Shown: in pieces, positions 15,771-24,867 of the stretch | How the letters are laid out: every line of letters starts with the position of its first letter | Numbering within the stretch: the first letter of the stretch is position 1 | NCBI GenBank assembly: GCA_050184225.1 | Contig: JBFXAN010000019.1 | Coordinates: 1-62,188 of the forward strand | Origin: JBFXAN01 sp050184225 | GTDB taxonomy: Bacteria; Chloroflexota; Dehalococcoidia; CAUJGQ01 | Length of the DNA: 62,188 nt | Reading direction: 5' to 3' | Position numbers and translations under genes: made by a program | The notes under the pieces: model-generated | Database searches by the model: none | What the model saw: the letters and a program-made list of their open reading frames with translations, nothing else | Told to the model about the DNA's origin: nothing

Positions 15771-18700
15771 TCATTCACCTGTGCTCGCGAGGAGTTCGAG
15801 GTCGGCGCCGAGGTGGAGGGTTTGGATAGCCACGGTTTTAGGAAGAGCGAAGCGGCGCAGGAAACCGCGCTGGGTTGGGGCGGGGCCGTCGGCCAGGGTG
15901 ATCAGCGCCTTGAGGCGGGTCGATTCGGGGACGATGCTGGCTGCGCCGAGCAACCGATAGATGTTGCGCGCCTGTTCTTCGCCGACATCGACCGCCGCGA
16001 AGGTGATGCGGGGCAGGGCAATCGTCGATGCCAGATTCAGGCCGTCGGGCGCAAGGACGGCCGCTGTTGCGGGAACGCCGGTGTGGTGAAGTGCCGCGAG
16101 GAGCAGTTCGGCAATGGGTCGGCAACGCCGATCCGGGAGGATGGCGATACCGTTGCCTGTGATGAGCGGCGCGACGATCAGGGCGATCAGGCTCTTGAGC
16201 GGCGCGCCGCTCGCGACAACGACGAGGCCGCAGCCGCGCGGCGTATCCCATCGGGTCTCTGTCTGCTGACCTGGTAGCGGGATCGTCGGCTCTGGCGTTC
16301 CGATCTCGTCGAGACGCGTCAGCAGGTAGCGCGCTACCTGGAGGGCTTCGGTTGTGGAACCGAACTGCGCCGAGACAAGCGCGTGCTTCCATCGGGTCTG
16401 CCAATCTCGCGTGAGCAGATCGAGCGCATCCTGTATCGCTTCCCCTCGCGCCCGAGCGTCGGCTGTGGTCCAAGGAAGCACTGCGTCGTGGGAGAGGCGG
16501 GCTGCTTCATCGAATATCGGTTCACGGCGGCGATAGCCGCTCTCGCGTGTGACAAAGGCCCAGAGATATTCTTCGCCGCCGGCCTTCGGTCCGGTGCCAG
16601 ACATGCGATGGCCGCCGAACGGCTCGACACCGACGCGGGCGCCGGTGATCGGCCGGTTGACATACAGGTTGCCCACATCGAGCGCCCGCGACATTCGCGT
16701 CACGGTGCCCGGACTCCGCGAGAAGACGCCGCCGGTCAGCGCATAGCGGGTGCCGTTGGCAAGCTGCACCGCCTCACGCTCTGTGTTGAATGGAATCAAT
16801 GCCAGCACGGGGCCAAAGATCTCGTCCTGTGCCGTCCGCGCGGCCGGCGCGCGGGAGGGTGCGATCTCCACAAGTTCCGGTCCGAGAACGTTCGGCGACA
16901 TTGGTTCGCCCTGCGACGACGACGCGGACGGTTTCAGCAGATCGTCGAGCAGGACACGACCCTCGGCGCGGGCGACTGCACCCGCTTCCACGACACGGTC
17001 GCGGGCTTCCTCGTCGATCAGCGGCGTGATCAGCGTGCCGGGGTCATCGGCGGGACCGGCCGGCAGGCTCCGCGCGCCTTCGATCAGCCGGTTCCGCAGT
17101 CGAGGATAGATGTCGCGATGGATCAGGACGCGCGACGCCGCCGAACACTTCTGGTTGGCGTGACCGAAGGCGGAACGCAGGACGCCGACGACGGCCTCAT
17201 CCAGGTCGGCGTCGGGGAAGACGAGCACCGCGTTCTTGCCACCCATCTCGGCGACCGTCGCCCGCAGGCCGCCGCGCGCCGGCGTGACCAAGCTGCCCTG
17301 CTGGTAGAGGTGCGTTCCCACGGCGCGGGAGCCGGTGAAGGCGACCATGTCGACGAGCGGGCTCGCCACCAGCGGCGCGCCCACCGCTTCGCCGGTCCCC
17401 GGCAACCAGATGAGCGCATCCTCCGGCACGCCGGCCTCATGCAGGATTCGAACCAACCACCGCGCGATCAGTGGGGTCTGCTCCGCCGGCTTGAGGATCA
17501 CGGCGTTGCCGGTCACGAGCGCCGCGGCGGTCATGCCGCAGGGGATCGCAATGGGGAAGTTCCACGGTGGGATCACCACAACGATACCGCGCGGCCGATA
17601 GTTGCTCTGCTCCGATTCGAGTGACTCCGCCATCAGCGCATAGTAGCGGAGATAATCGATCGCTTCATCGACGTCGGCCAGCGCCTCGATCCAGGACTTG
17701 GCCGCCTCGAACACGATCCAGGCGGCGGTTTCGTCACGTCGCGCCGTGAGCAGATCGGCGGCACGACGAAGGATCGCGGTCCGCGCGGCGGTCGTCCGGG
17801 CCGCCCAGTTCGGTGCGGCGGCGACGGCGAGGTCCAGCGCGCGGGCGACATGGGAATCCTCGGTCACAGGCACGTATCCGACCGGCGTGCTGTCCGGATG
17901 GGATCGGTCCGGCACCGCCGTGTAGGCGTGCGTCAGGACGTCTTCACCGCCAAGGCGCAGCGGATACCTCGACCCCATTTGACCACGGACCGACTCGAGC
18001 GCCGCTGCGAACGCATCGCGTTCATCTGCCAGGAAGAGCCGTTTGGGTGGGTGGTTGCGGAACGGTTCGAGATTGTACGGTGCGAACGATCCCGGCTCGA
18101 CGTGCCTGGTCGCCGGCTGTCCTCTATCAACTCCGGCCGCGGGAGGCGCCAGCAACTGCTCGACCGACTCCCCCGACCTGCTTTGCAGGAGGAATCCCAC
18201 CTGCGACGAGTTTTCGAGAATGCGGCGCACGAGATACGCCATTCCGGGGATGAGGTCGCCGAGCGGCACATAGTCACGCACCGGCCAGCCCATCGAGGCG
18301 AGCGCCCGCGTCACCCCCTCGGCGGTACGAAAGAGCGTCTGGTGTTCGACGGTCCCCACCGGCAGACCGCGCGCCTCGCGAAGCGCCTCCGCGTGGGCAT
18401 GCGAGCGGAGGTTGTGGCTGGCGATCGCCAGGCGGAGACTCGTGTGCGCCTCGAGGAGGCGGTCGGTCAGGCGCTCGAAGGTCAGGTCAGTCTCGGCCTT
18501 CTCCTCCCAAACCGGCGATGGCCAGCCCTGCGCCCGCGCCACGACCGTTTCATAGTCCCAGTAGGCGCCCTTCACCAAGCGGACGCTGAACGGTGTGCCC
18601 CGTTCGGCCGCGATGCGGATCAGATCCTCAGCCTGCTGGTCGGCATCGCGCAGATAGGCCTGCAGCACGACGCCGGCTCCATCCCAATCGCCGAAGCGGC

Positions 18701-19457
18701 CACCGCGGCCAAAGGCCGCCTCGAAGAGGAAGAGCACGAGATCGCGCGTTTCATACCGCTCCATGTCGATCGTGACACCGACGCCGTATCGCCGGGCCGA
18801 TTCGACGATCGCGGCCAGTCGCGGGCGGACCCGTGTCAGCGTCCCTTCCGGATCGACCGGGTTGAAGTCGGCCGTGAGCGAGGACAGCTTGACCGACACC
18901 TGCAGATGATAGTCACCGTTCGGGGTGCGCTCGCCGGCCTCGGGCGCTCGGCCGAGCACGCGGAGTAGTTCCAGATACTGGTCGCGGTAGGCATCGGCTT
19001 CATGCTCGCTGGCAACGTATTCGCCGAGCACATCGAAGCTGGGATAACGCCCTTGACGCCGCAGGTAGCCGAGCGTCCGTAGTGCGCCGTAGCCGCCGCC
19101 GGAGGCGATAAAGCGCGAGGCGACGGTGCGGGCGACCGTCCGTGCGGTCCAGGCGACCACCGGCGCGGGCCACACGTCGCCGCGCAGGATCGGGATGAGC
19201 AGCCGCAGCCAAACGGGCAACCCGGAAAACTCTGCATCCAGGTACTCGTGCAGGAGCCGGCGAATCCGCCGTCCGGTGCGGTCGCCGTCGAGACCGGCAA
19301 GCGCATCGATGAAACGCAAGAGACGAGCGCGAAAGCGGGTATCATCAGCCAACACCTGCATCGCCCGGTCGCCGGCGGCTTCGACAAAGGACGGGTAATA
19401 GCGCTGCACCCGACGATAGAGCGCGCGCCCGATCTGCTGCGTCCGTGTCTCGATCAC
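15771..19457 (-). CDS. putA: Bifunctional proline dehydrogenase / glutamate-semialdehyde dehydrogenase
   Basis: Protein of 1228 aa that oxidises proline to glutamate in two steps. The N-terminal half is the FAD proline dehydrogenase barrel (VSVKLSSLTADFNP, VTIDMERYETRD, FSVRLVKGAYWDYE near residue 292). The middle is the NAD aldehyde dehydrogenase (IPPWNFPIA near 627, VAFTGSRAVG, catalytic Cys in NQKCSAASR near 770, EIFGPVLAL). A further C-terminal domain (about 980-1228) resembles the extra ALDH-like domain of long PutA types. No DNA-binding domain. I prefer GTG at 19457. A TTG at 19493 would start inside repeat copy D, whose G-rich strand supplies purines upstream of the GTG. Confidence 0.93.
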   Translation of the reverse strand: MIETRTQQIGRALYRRVQRYYPSFVEAAGDRAMQVLADDTRFRARLLRFIDALAGLDGDRTGRRIRRLLHEYLDAEFSGLPVWLRLLIPILRGDVWPAPVVAWTARTVARTVASRFIASGGGYGALRTLGYLRRQGRYPSFDVLGEYVASEHEADAYRDQYLELLRVLGRAPEAGERTPNGDYHLQVSVKLSSLTADFNPVDPEGTLTRVRPRLAAIVESARRYGVGVTIDMERYETRDLVLFLFEAAFGRGGRFGDWDGAGVVLQAYLRDADQQAEDLIRIAAERGTPFSVRLVKGAYWDYETVVARAQGWPSPVWEEKAETDLTFERLTDRLLEAHTSLRLAIASHNLRSHAHAEALREARGLPVGTVEHQTLFRTAEGVTRALASMGWPVRDYVPLGDLIPGMAYLVRRILENSSQVGFLLQSRSGESVEQLLAPPAAGVDRGQPATRHVEPGSFAPYNLEPFRNHPPKRLFLADERDAFAAALESVRGQMGSRYPLRLGGEDVLTHAYTAVPDRSHPDSTPVGYVPVTEDSHVARALDLAVAAAPNWAARTTAARTAILRRAADLLTARRDETAAWIVFEAAKSWIEALADVDEAIDYLRYYALMAESLESEQSNYRPRGIVVVIPPWNFPIAIPCGMTAAALVTGNAVILKPAEQTPLIARWLVRILHEAGVPEDALIWLPGTGEAVGAPLVASPLVDMVAFTGSRAVGTHLYQQGSLVTPARGGLRATVAEMGGKNAVLVFPDADLDEAVVGVLRSAFGHANQKCSAASRVLIHRDIYPRLRNRLIEGARSLPAGPADDPGTLITPLIDEEARDRVVEAGAVARAEGRVLLDDLLKPSASSSQGEPMSPNVLGPELVEIAPSRAPAARTAQDEIFGPVLALIPFNTEREAVQLANGTRYALTGGVFSRSPGTVTRMSRALDVGNLYVNRPITGARVGVEPFGGHRMSGTGPKAGGEEYLWAFVTRESGYRRREPIFDEAARLSHDAVLPWTTADARARGEAIQDALDLLTRDWQTRWKHALVSAQFGSTTEALQVARYLLTRLDEIGTPEPTIPLPGQQTETRWDTPRGCGLVVVASGAPLKSLIALIVAPLITGNGIAILPDRRCRPIAELLLAALHHTGVPATAAVLAPDGLNLASTIALPRITFAAVDVGEEQARNIYRLLGAASIVPESTRLKALITLADGPAPTQRGFLRRFALPKTVAIQTLHLGADLELLASTGE

Positions 19458-19469
19458 GGCGGCCAAGCC

Positions 19470-19517
19470 CGCCCTCCCCCGGCCCCACCCCAAGGCGTTG
19501 GAGCGGGGAGCCTGATC
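19470..19517. repeat. Single arm of the GC-rich element family, copy D
   Basis: The plus strand here (CCCTCCCCCGGCCCC, then GGAGCGGGGAGCCTGATC) matches one arm and the first inner bases of the complete element at 24866-25044. The partner arm is missing. On the minus strand it gives a G-rich run immediately before the putA start, so it probably serves as part of that gene's leader. It looks like a decayed or half copy. Confidence 0.65.
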
Positions 19518-19565
19518 AACCGAAGTTTGCCGATATCCCGATTGCCCGATTAGATGGTGGCGATG

Positions 19566-20591
19566 CTATCTCAACCGTGGTTGTGCGAGACTCCCCGCCA
19601 CTTTCGGAATCACTTCCTCGGTCAACATCAAAAACGACTGGTGACTCAGTGGTGCGGCAAGCAGGTACTCAAGTCCAATCTCCTCGCGCAGCCGCAGCAA
19701 CTGATCCACTACCCGTGCCGGGCTACCGTGGATAACGACATCGTTGACGTATCGGTCGATCGGATCAACGCCGTCATTTCGCTTCTGCTTGACGTAGGAG
19801 GTCACGGTCCATTGCGCCCCACGACGGGCAACTTCCCGCGCCTCGTCGTCGGTGGGCGCGATCGCAATCAACCGGGCGATCGGGGTCGTCCGTCCCTCGA
19901 CCGAGTGCCCGGCAGCGGCAAGTCCGGACCGGTAGGCAGTCAGTTTGCGGCCGATCTCGACATGTGACGAATGCGGGTCCATCAAGATCGAGTGTCCGGC
20001 CGCCGCCGCCCACTCGATCGCGTCGGGCGATGTCGCGGCGACCCACACCGGCGGATGCGGCTGCTGCAGCGGTTTGGGCAGCACTTCGACATCGCGCACC
20101 TGGACGAACTCGCCATCGTAGGTCAATCGCTCATCCTGCCAGGCACGGAGAACAACATCGACGTGCTCGCGGAATTTGGCGTAGCTGCTGTCTCGATCCA
20201 GCCCAAACACACCGAATTCGACCGGATCGTTGCCCCGCCCTGCCCCCCAATTCACCCGGCCGCCGGAGAGCACATCGAGCAGGGCGACCTCCTCGGCCAG
20301 CCGCAGCGGATGATACATCGCTGCCAGCGAAACGGCGGTGCCAATGCGCAGCCGCTGCGTGCGTGCCGCGGCGAGTGTCCCCATGATGTGGACCGATGGG
20401 CAGACGGAGTAGGTATTGAAATGGTGCTCGGCCAACCAGACCGCGTCATAGCCGCCGCAGCGGTCCATCATCTCGATCCGCTCCAACGCCCGTGCGTAGA
20501 CCGTTTGGAGGGGGACGTTTCGGTTCGGCCAGGAGAAAAACTGGAGCACCCCGAACCGGATCTGATTTCGACCGTCCCGATCGGGAGTCAT
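19566..20591 (-). CDS. LLM-class flavin-dependent oxidoreductase
   Basis: Luciferase-like monooxygenase of 341 aa with a TIM-barrel pattern: FGVLQFFSWPNRN at the N-terminus, YDAVWLAEHHFNTYSVCPS, RLRIGTAVSLAAMYHPLRLA and SGGRVNWGAGRGNDP, all typical of the family that uses FMNH2 or F420. The substrate is not deducible. It lies after putA (transcribed toward it) with a gap of about 100 bp that includes repeat copy D. The gap of 97 bp upstream contains no obvious promoter. Confidence 0.88.
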   Translation of the reverse strand: MTPDRDGRNQIRFGVLQFFSWPNRNVPLQTVYARALERIEMMDRCGGYDAVWLAEHHFNTYSVCPSVHIMGTLAAARTQRLRIGTAVSLAAMYHPLRLAEEVALLDVLSGGRVNWGAGRGNDPVEFGVFGLDRDSSYAKFREHVDVVLRAWQDERLTYDGEFVQVRDVEVLPKPLQQPHPPVWVAATSPDAIEWAAAAGHSILMDPHSSHVEIGRKLTAYRSGLAAAGHSVEGRTTPIARLIAIAPTDDEAREVARRGAQWTVTSYVKQKRNDGVDPIDRYVNDVVIHGSPARVVDQLLRLREEIGLEYLLAAPLSHQSFLMLTEEVIPKVAGSLAQPRLR

Positions 20592-20688
20592 CGGCGCCTC
20601 CTCTCTATCCGGGCAGCAGCGATCCGTCCGAGCAGTGGGTTCCCCTCAGGTATCGTGCCACATGGCCGCCGGCTTTGCTGTGAACGAA

Positions 20689-21438
20689 TTACCCGTCCGG
20701 CCGGACCGCCACGAAGACCTCCACTGAGCCTTCCGGTACTTCCGAGTGTACGAGTGGTCGAACCTCCGCGCGAAACCCGGCCGCTTCGAGGAGCCGGAGC
20801 CAGTCGCCACGGCCAAACAACCCTTCGATGTGTCGATCGTGGACCGTGCGCACCGGTTGACCTTCCTCTCGCAGCAGATACGCGTAGTCGACGAGATAGG
20901 TCGTGTCCGTCGGGTCCGGATCCCACGACCATTCGAGATAGCGTAAGGCGCGTCCATCCCCGTCATGCCCACCGCAATCAGTGCTCGGTACGAAGTTCTC
21001 GCGGACGTGGTCCGGCGCAAAGACGGCAACGCCACCCGGCCGGCAATGAAGATACGCCGTCTCGATCGCCAGACGCAGATCGTCGAGGGTGGTCATATAC
21101 ATGATGGCGTCGTGGACGAACACGGCGTCGAATTGACGTCCGAGCCGCACGCTCCGCATGTCGCCCTGAATGTGCTCGCACTCGGGATTCAGCGACCGGC
21201 TCAAGTCAAGCATCGATTCCGACAACTCCACCAACGTCGCCTGAAAGTGCCGCTTGTAGTGCGACGCCATGTTGCCGCCGCCGGAGCCGATCTCAAGCAA
21301 GGTCTGCGGCGGACTGCTCGACGCATCGACGATCAGGCGGCGGTAGAACGCTTCCTCTTCGGCATAGTCCTCCGGCGCCGTCACCAAGTGAAACCACGGC
21401 GCCAGATCGGTGTACATCCGAGGCTGTTCGTCCGTCAC
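20689..21438 (-). CDS. SAM-dependent class I methyltransferase
   Basis: Protein of 249 aa with the SAM-binding glycine loop LLEIGSGGGNMASHY, an acidic end of beta-2 (TLVELSESMLDLSRS), and FDAVFVHDAIMYM for motif III-IV. The C-terminal half has EVRPLVHSEVPEGSVEVF, a common ending of small-molecule methyltransferases. GTG at 21438 has AGGA about 7 nt upstream. Longer or shorter starts (ATG 8 codons later) are possible. The acceptor molecule is unknown. A perfect hairpin element lies just upstream. Confidence 0.82.
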   Translation of the reverse strand: MTDEQPRMYTDLAPWFHLVTAPEDYAEEEAFYRRLIVDASSSPPQTLLEIGSGGGNMASHYKRHFQATLVELSESMLDLSRSLNPECEHIQGDMRSVRLGRQFDAVFVHDAIMYMTTLDDLRLAIETAYLHCRPGGVAVFAPDHVRENFVPSTDCGGHDGDGRALRYLEWSWDPDPTDTTYLVDYAYLLREEGQPVRTVHDRHIEGLFGRGDWLRLLEAAGFRAEVRPLVHSEVPEGSVEVFVAVRPDG

Positions 21439-21480
21439 GGTGATGTCCTGGCAGGACGTTTGTGCTGGCAACTGCGGGCT

Positions 21481-21562
21481 ATCATGTCATCCTGAGCGAA
21501 GCGAAGGATCTCGGTGGTGAGCCTGCGTCCGAGATCCTTCGCTTCGCTCAGGATGACATGAT
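21481..21562. repeat. Perfect 34-bp inverted repeat with self-complementary arms
   Basis: Arms 21481-21514 and 21529-21562 are exact inverted copies separated by 14 nt. Inside each arm ATCCT and AGGAT can pair around GAGCGAAGCGA, so two separate hairpins or one long one can form. It sits between the alpha/beta hydrolase and the methyltransferase, both read leftward. A relative with compensatory base changes lies at 22486-22568. Confidence 0.92.
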
Positions 21563-21612
21563 GGTTCGGTGGCTCTGTTCTCGACTTCATGCCCGAGCAT
21601 CCAGCGCCGGGG

Positions 21613-22377
21613 CTACACGACGGATTCCAAGAACGACAGCACAGCGTCATTGAACGCCTTCGGCTGGTCGATGTTGGAGGCGTGACCGGCATCGGCGATG
21701 ACGACCTTTGTCGCATTCGGGATCTTGCTCTCCATGTAGTCGGTGCCGGCAAGGAAGGGCGTGTCGTTCGCGCCGACGATGATCAGCGTGGGGACAGTCA
21801 CACCCTCCAGGCTCTCGATCACGCGTGAGTCGAACTGCGCGAGCATGCCCCGCGCAGCCTTCGCCAATCCGGCCGCCGAACGATGGTTCTTGCGCACCGC
21901 CTCGACCTCAGGGCTACGGCCCAGCGCATCCAACCCCAACTCTTCGAACCGTTCCGCGCGCTTGAAGGCCGTCTCGTTCCAGCCTTCGCGCGACTTCGGG
22001 TTGCGGTAGCCGGGGCCGGTATCGCACAGGATCAGCGCCTTCACCATCTCCCGATGGGCCAGGTTGAATCCAAGTGACATGTAGCCACCTAACGAAAGCC
22101 CGCCGATCACCGCCTGTTCGACACCGAGATGACGCAACAACGCCGCGAGATCTTCAACGGTATTCGCCTCGCTGTAGGCAGCCTGGTCCTCCGGGCTCTC
22201 CGTACTGCCGTGGCCGCGCATGTCAAACGTGATCAACCGATACCGCTCGGCCAGCGGTTGCACCTGCCCCTGCCACATCGCCGACGTCGACCCGTACCCG
22301 TGCATCAACACCACCGGGTATCCGGTGCCATGATCCTCGTAGTAGATCTCAACCCCATTCAACTTTGCCGTGGCCAT
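21613..22377 (-). CDS. Alpha/beta fold hydrolase
   Basis: Protein of 254 aa with the oxyanion motif VVLMHGYGSTSAMW, nucleophile elbow GGLSLGGYM, acid in the VPTLIIVGANDTPF strand and catalytic His in ADAGHASN, so the triad is complete. No signal peptide. Closest in style to 3-oxoadipate enol-lactonase or epoxide-hydrolase-like esterases; substrate not fixed. ATG at 22377 has AAGG 7 nt upstream. The longer ORF start at 22536 lies inside the upstream repeat and is rejected. Confidence 0.87.
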   Translation of the reverse strand: MATAKLNGVEIYYEDHGTGYPVVLMHGYGSTSAMWQGQVQPLAERYRLITFDMRGHGSTESPEDQAAYSEANTVEDLAALLRHLGVEQAVIGGLSLGGYMSLGFNLAHREMVKALILCDTGPGYRNPKSREGWNETAFKRAERFEELGLDALGRSPEVEAVRKNHRSAAGLAKAARGMLAQFDSRVIESLEGVTVPTLIIVGANDTPFLAGTDYMESKIPNATKVVIADAGHASNIDQPKAFNDAVLSFLESVV

Positions 22378-22440
22378 TCGTCTACCTTCTCCCGATTCGT
22401 GCTGGCACCCGCCCGCCGCACAGGGTAGCACGACGCGTTC

Positions 22441-22603
22441 TTGAACCGCAGAGACGCAGAGGCGCAGAGGCGCAGAGATCAGTGTTGTCATGCTGAGCGG
22501 AGCGAAGCATCTTGCCGTGAGATCGTCACCCGACAAGATGCTTCGTCGCTGTGCTCCTCAGCATGACACAAGAACTCTGCGCCTCTGTGTCTCTGTGGTT
22601 CAA
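22441..22603. repeat. Outer inverted repeat with 8-nt CGCAGAGR units, hosting an inner element
   Basis: Left arm 22441-22479 starts TTGAACCGCAGAG and contains four 8-nt CGCAGAGR units. Right arm 22575-22603 is the inverted form (CTCTGYGB units, ending GTGGTTCAA). Between them lies a second inverted element of another family. The same outer family, with 9-nt units, occurs at 34203-34273. Located between two minus-strand genes. Confidence 0.88.
22486..22568. repeat. Inner inverted repeat nested in another repeat
   Basis: Left arm 22486-22514 and right arm 22534-22568 are inverted copies, the right one carrying about six extra bases. The sequence is a relative of 21481-21562, but ATCCT/AGGAT is changed to ATGCT/AGCAT within the arm. 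Both partners of the pairing changed together. Confidence 0.88.
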
Positions 22604-22640
22604 TTGCGTGTTTGTGGTGAAAGTGGCCCCGCTCTCATCA

Positions 22641-24008
22641 TCAAAGTCCGGCAAACCGTGTCCGCGGGACGAACTGTCCCCGGCCGGGAGCGCCGGTGAC
22701 ACGGCCATGGTCGAAAATCACGTCGCCGCGCGCGATCGTCGTTTCGGGCCAGCCGGTGACGCTCCGGCCCTCGAACACATCGTAGTCGCAGGCGGAATGT
22801 GATTCGGACGCGCGGATCGTCCGCGTGCGTTCCGGATCGAAGATGACGATGTCGGCATCGGCGCCGGGAACGATGGCACCCTTGCGCGGAGCGAGTCCGG
22901 CGAGTCTCGCGGGATTGGCGGCCAGCACCTCCACCATCCGCGACAGCGTGATACGGCCGGTGCGAACACCTTCTGAATAGAGCATCGGCAACAGCGTTTC
23001 CAGATTACTCACTCCCGGCGGTATCCGGCTGAAATCCAGTGTCGGGTCAAGCTTTCGCGCCGCTGTATAGGGGATGTGGTCGGTGCAGACCGTATCAATC
23101 TGCCCGCCGCGCAGAGCCTGCCAGATCGCATCGACATCCGCGGTCGGGCGCAGCGGCGGCTGTCCGACATAGAGGGCGCCGCGTCGGTCTGGTTCGGCAA
23201 ACCGTTCGTCGGTGAGATAGAGATAGATCGGCCGCGTCTCGGCGAAGACCGGCAGACCCCGCCGTCGCGCGGCGGTCACAGGCGCGATCGCGGCGGCCGA
23301 GGAGAGATGGACGAGGTAGATCGGCGCGGCCGCAGCCTCGGCATAGGCGATCGCCCGTTGGACGGCGACCACCTCGGCGAGCACGGGCCGTGAGTCGGGA
23401 AAGAACTCCGGGCCAGACTTACCCGCTGCCAGAAGGTCACTCGTACGCAGCCCGATGATCGAGGCATCCTCGGCATGGATCGCAGTAAGAATCCCCGCCC
23501 GTCCGGCCGCCTGCAATGCCCGGAGATAGCGATCGGAGCGATGATCGAAGCGAGGGGCACTCATGAAGATCTTAAGCCCGGCACCAGCGCCGGCGACCGC
23601 ATCGAGCTCGGCGATGGCCTGATCGTGCGGATCACGCAGCACGGTATGAAAGGTGAAGTCGATCAGCGACTTTGCCGCGGCGTCTGCCCTGGCAGCCCCG
23701 ACCGCATCGAGGAGCGATCCGCCCTCGGTTTGCCAGGCGAAATCACAAACCGTCGTAACGCCGCCGGCAGCGGCGGCACGCGTGCCGCTGACGAAGTCAT
23801 CGAGTGGCGGGGCGGTGTTCGCCGCGCTCAGGTGCGTGTGAATGTCGACGCAACCTGGGAGAAGGAATCTGCCGACGGCATCGAACTCGTGGGCGGCATC
23901 TGGCACCATGCCGCCGACTTGGACGACACGACCATCTTCCACCCCAATATCGGCGGCGAAGGTGGACGTAGCGCTCACGATCGTGCCGTTGCGGATAGCG
24001 AGATCCAC
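22641..24008 (-). CDS. Dihydropyrimidinase/hydantoinase-family amidohydrolase
   Basis: Metal-dependent cyclic amidohydrolase of 455 aa. Metal ligands are visible in VDIHTHLSAAN (about residue 55), the Lys to be carboxylated in GLKIFMSAPRF (about 144), the His of AIHAEDASI, YLVHLSS, and the Asp in TVCTDHIPY (about 308). C-terminal APRKGAIVPGADADIVIFDP is the usual second-domain motif. It would open cyclic amides such as hydantoins or dihydropyrimidines; allantoinase-type activity cannot be excluded. Start GTG at 24008 has GAGG 5 nt upstream. No other pyrimidine-catabolism gene is nearby. Confidence 0.87.
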   Translation of the reverse strand: MDLAIRNGTIVSATSTFAADIGVEDGRVVQVGGMVPDAAHEFDAVGRFLLPGCVDIHTHLSAANTAPPLDDFVSGTRAAAAGGVTTVCDFAWQTEGGSLLDAVGAARADAAAKSLIDFTFHTVLRDPHDQAIAELDAVAGAGAGLKIFMSAPRFDHRSDRYLRALQAAGRAGILTAIHAEDASIIGLRTSDLLAAGKSGPEFFPDSRPVLAEVVAVQRAIAYAEAAAAPIYLVHLSSAAAIAPVTAARRRGLPVFAETRPIYLYLTDERFAEPDRRGALYVGQPPLRPTADVDAIWQALRGGQIDTVCTDHIPYTAARKLDPTLDFSRIPPGVSNLETLLPMLYSEGVRTGRITLSRMVEVLAANPARLAGLAPRKGAIVPGADADIVIFDPERTRTIRASESHSACDYDVFEGRSVTGWPETTIARGDVIFDHGRVTGAPGRGQFVPRTRFAGL

Positions 24009-24320
24009 GGCAGCCTCGAAAAATGGAACGCCCCGAGCAACCTACCTGCCTCGTGTCGGGTTTCAACCGCCACTCCTGGTCGCTGCCGGTTTGGAAGTGG
24101 AGTTCCATTCCGACGGCCCTGGGAGCTTTGTCCACCCGGCCGATTGCGTTCAGCCGCTCGGGGCACCCTGAGAATAGATCCGCGGTTGAAGGCTGTCAAC
24201 GCTTGATCGATAGAAGCTCCTCGCACCGTGTCGCATCGTGATACCAGTCACATCAATGGTACATAAGCGGTTGTGGCGCGGAATCGGTACCTGGCCTGGG
24301 AACGCTCCGGCGGACTTTCG
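24009..24320. other. Intergenic region between divergent genes
   Basis: About 310 bp separating the hydantoinase (leftward) and the SH3 protein (rightward). Apart from the -10-like box at 24321 I see no repeat, RNA or ORF worth calling. Base composition is slightly less GC-rich than coding regions. Confidence 0.5.
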
Positions 24321-24326
24321 TATAGT
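24321..24326 (+). promoter_or_regulatory. Candidate -10 box for the SH3 protein gene
   Basis: TATAGT at 24321-24326, 20 nt before the chosen ATG at 24346, with GAAGAGG in between as ribosome-binding site. No good -35 is visible 17 nt upstream. The position argues against the longer ORF start at 24238. Confidence 0.4.
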
Positions 24327-24345
24327 GGTTGAAGAGGTTGTATTC

Positions 24346-24867
24346 ATGCAGGCTGACCATTCATCCGGAAGCCGCCCGGGCAAGTCGCGGGACCGGCTCC
24401 GAACGTCGGAGACCTACATCCACTGGGACCGGGGCCTGGCGATCGTCGCCGGGATGATCGGCATCGTGCTGTTCTTCTTCCTCCTGATGATCGCCCTGCC
24501 GATTCAGGAGGGCAGTGGCAGGGAACAAATTACCGGCATCGCCGAGGCGCCAGCGCCCACGACCGTGACATCATCGGCGCCGGCCGCCGCTCCTGCTACC
24601 GCCGTCGCACCCGCAACCGGCCCCGACCAGCCGCGCTTGCCGGCAATAGCCCGTCAGTTCCCGTTTGTCCGCAAGGGACCAGGGATCAATTGGACCGCCG
24701 TCATGAACCTGACCCAGGGCCAGCGGGTGGAGGTCGTCGGCCGTAGCCCCGACCGTCAGTGGTTCCAGATCGTCCTCCCCACGAACGCGCGCGAGCGCGG
24801 ATGGGTATCACAGGAGTTTCTCGCCGTCGACGGCGACGTTAATACATTGCCGGAAGTACGGGAGTGA
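24346..24867 (+). CDS. Membrane-anchored SH3-like domain protein
   Basis: Protein of 173 aa: charged N-terminus, one membrane helix (about residues 29-50, ending FFFLLMIALPI), an Ala/Pro/Thr-rich linker, then a bacterial SH3 domain (FVRKGPGINWTAVMNLTQGQ, GRSPDRQWFQIVL, GWVSQEFL). The SH3 domain should lie outside the cell and could bind cell-wall material. ATG at 24346 is favoured by GAAGAGG 8 nt upstream and the -10 box at 24321. Its TGA stop (24865-24867) overlaps the first bases of repeat copy C. Confidence 0.78.
   Translation: MQADHSSGSRPGKSRDRLRTSETYIHWDRGLAIVAGMIGIVLFFFLLMIALPIQEGSGREQITGIAEAPAPTTVTSSAPAAAPATAVAPATGPDQPRLPAIARQFPFVRKGPGINWTAVMNLTQGQRVEVVGRSPDRQWFQIVLPTNARERGWVSQEFLAVDGDVNTLPEVRE

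Noticed and set aside
22377..22536. N-terminal extension of the alpha/beta hydrolase
   Set aside because: The extra codons run through the nested repeat; ATG at 22377 has a good ribosome-binding site and fits the family start.
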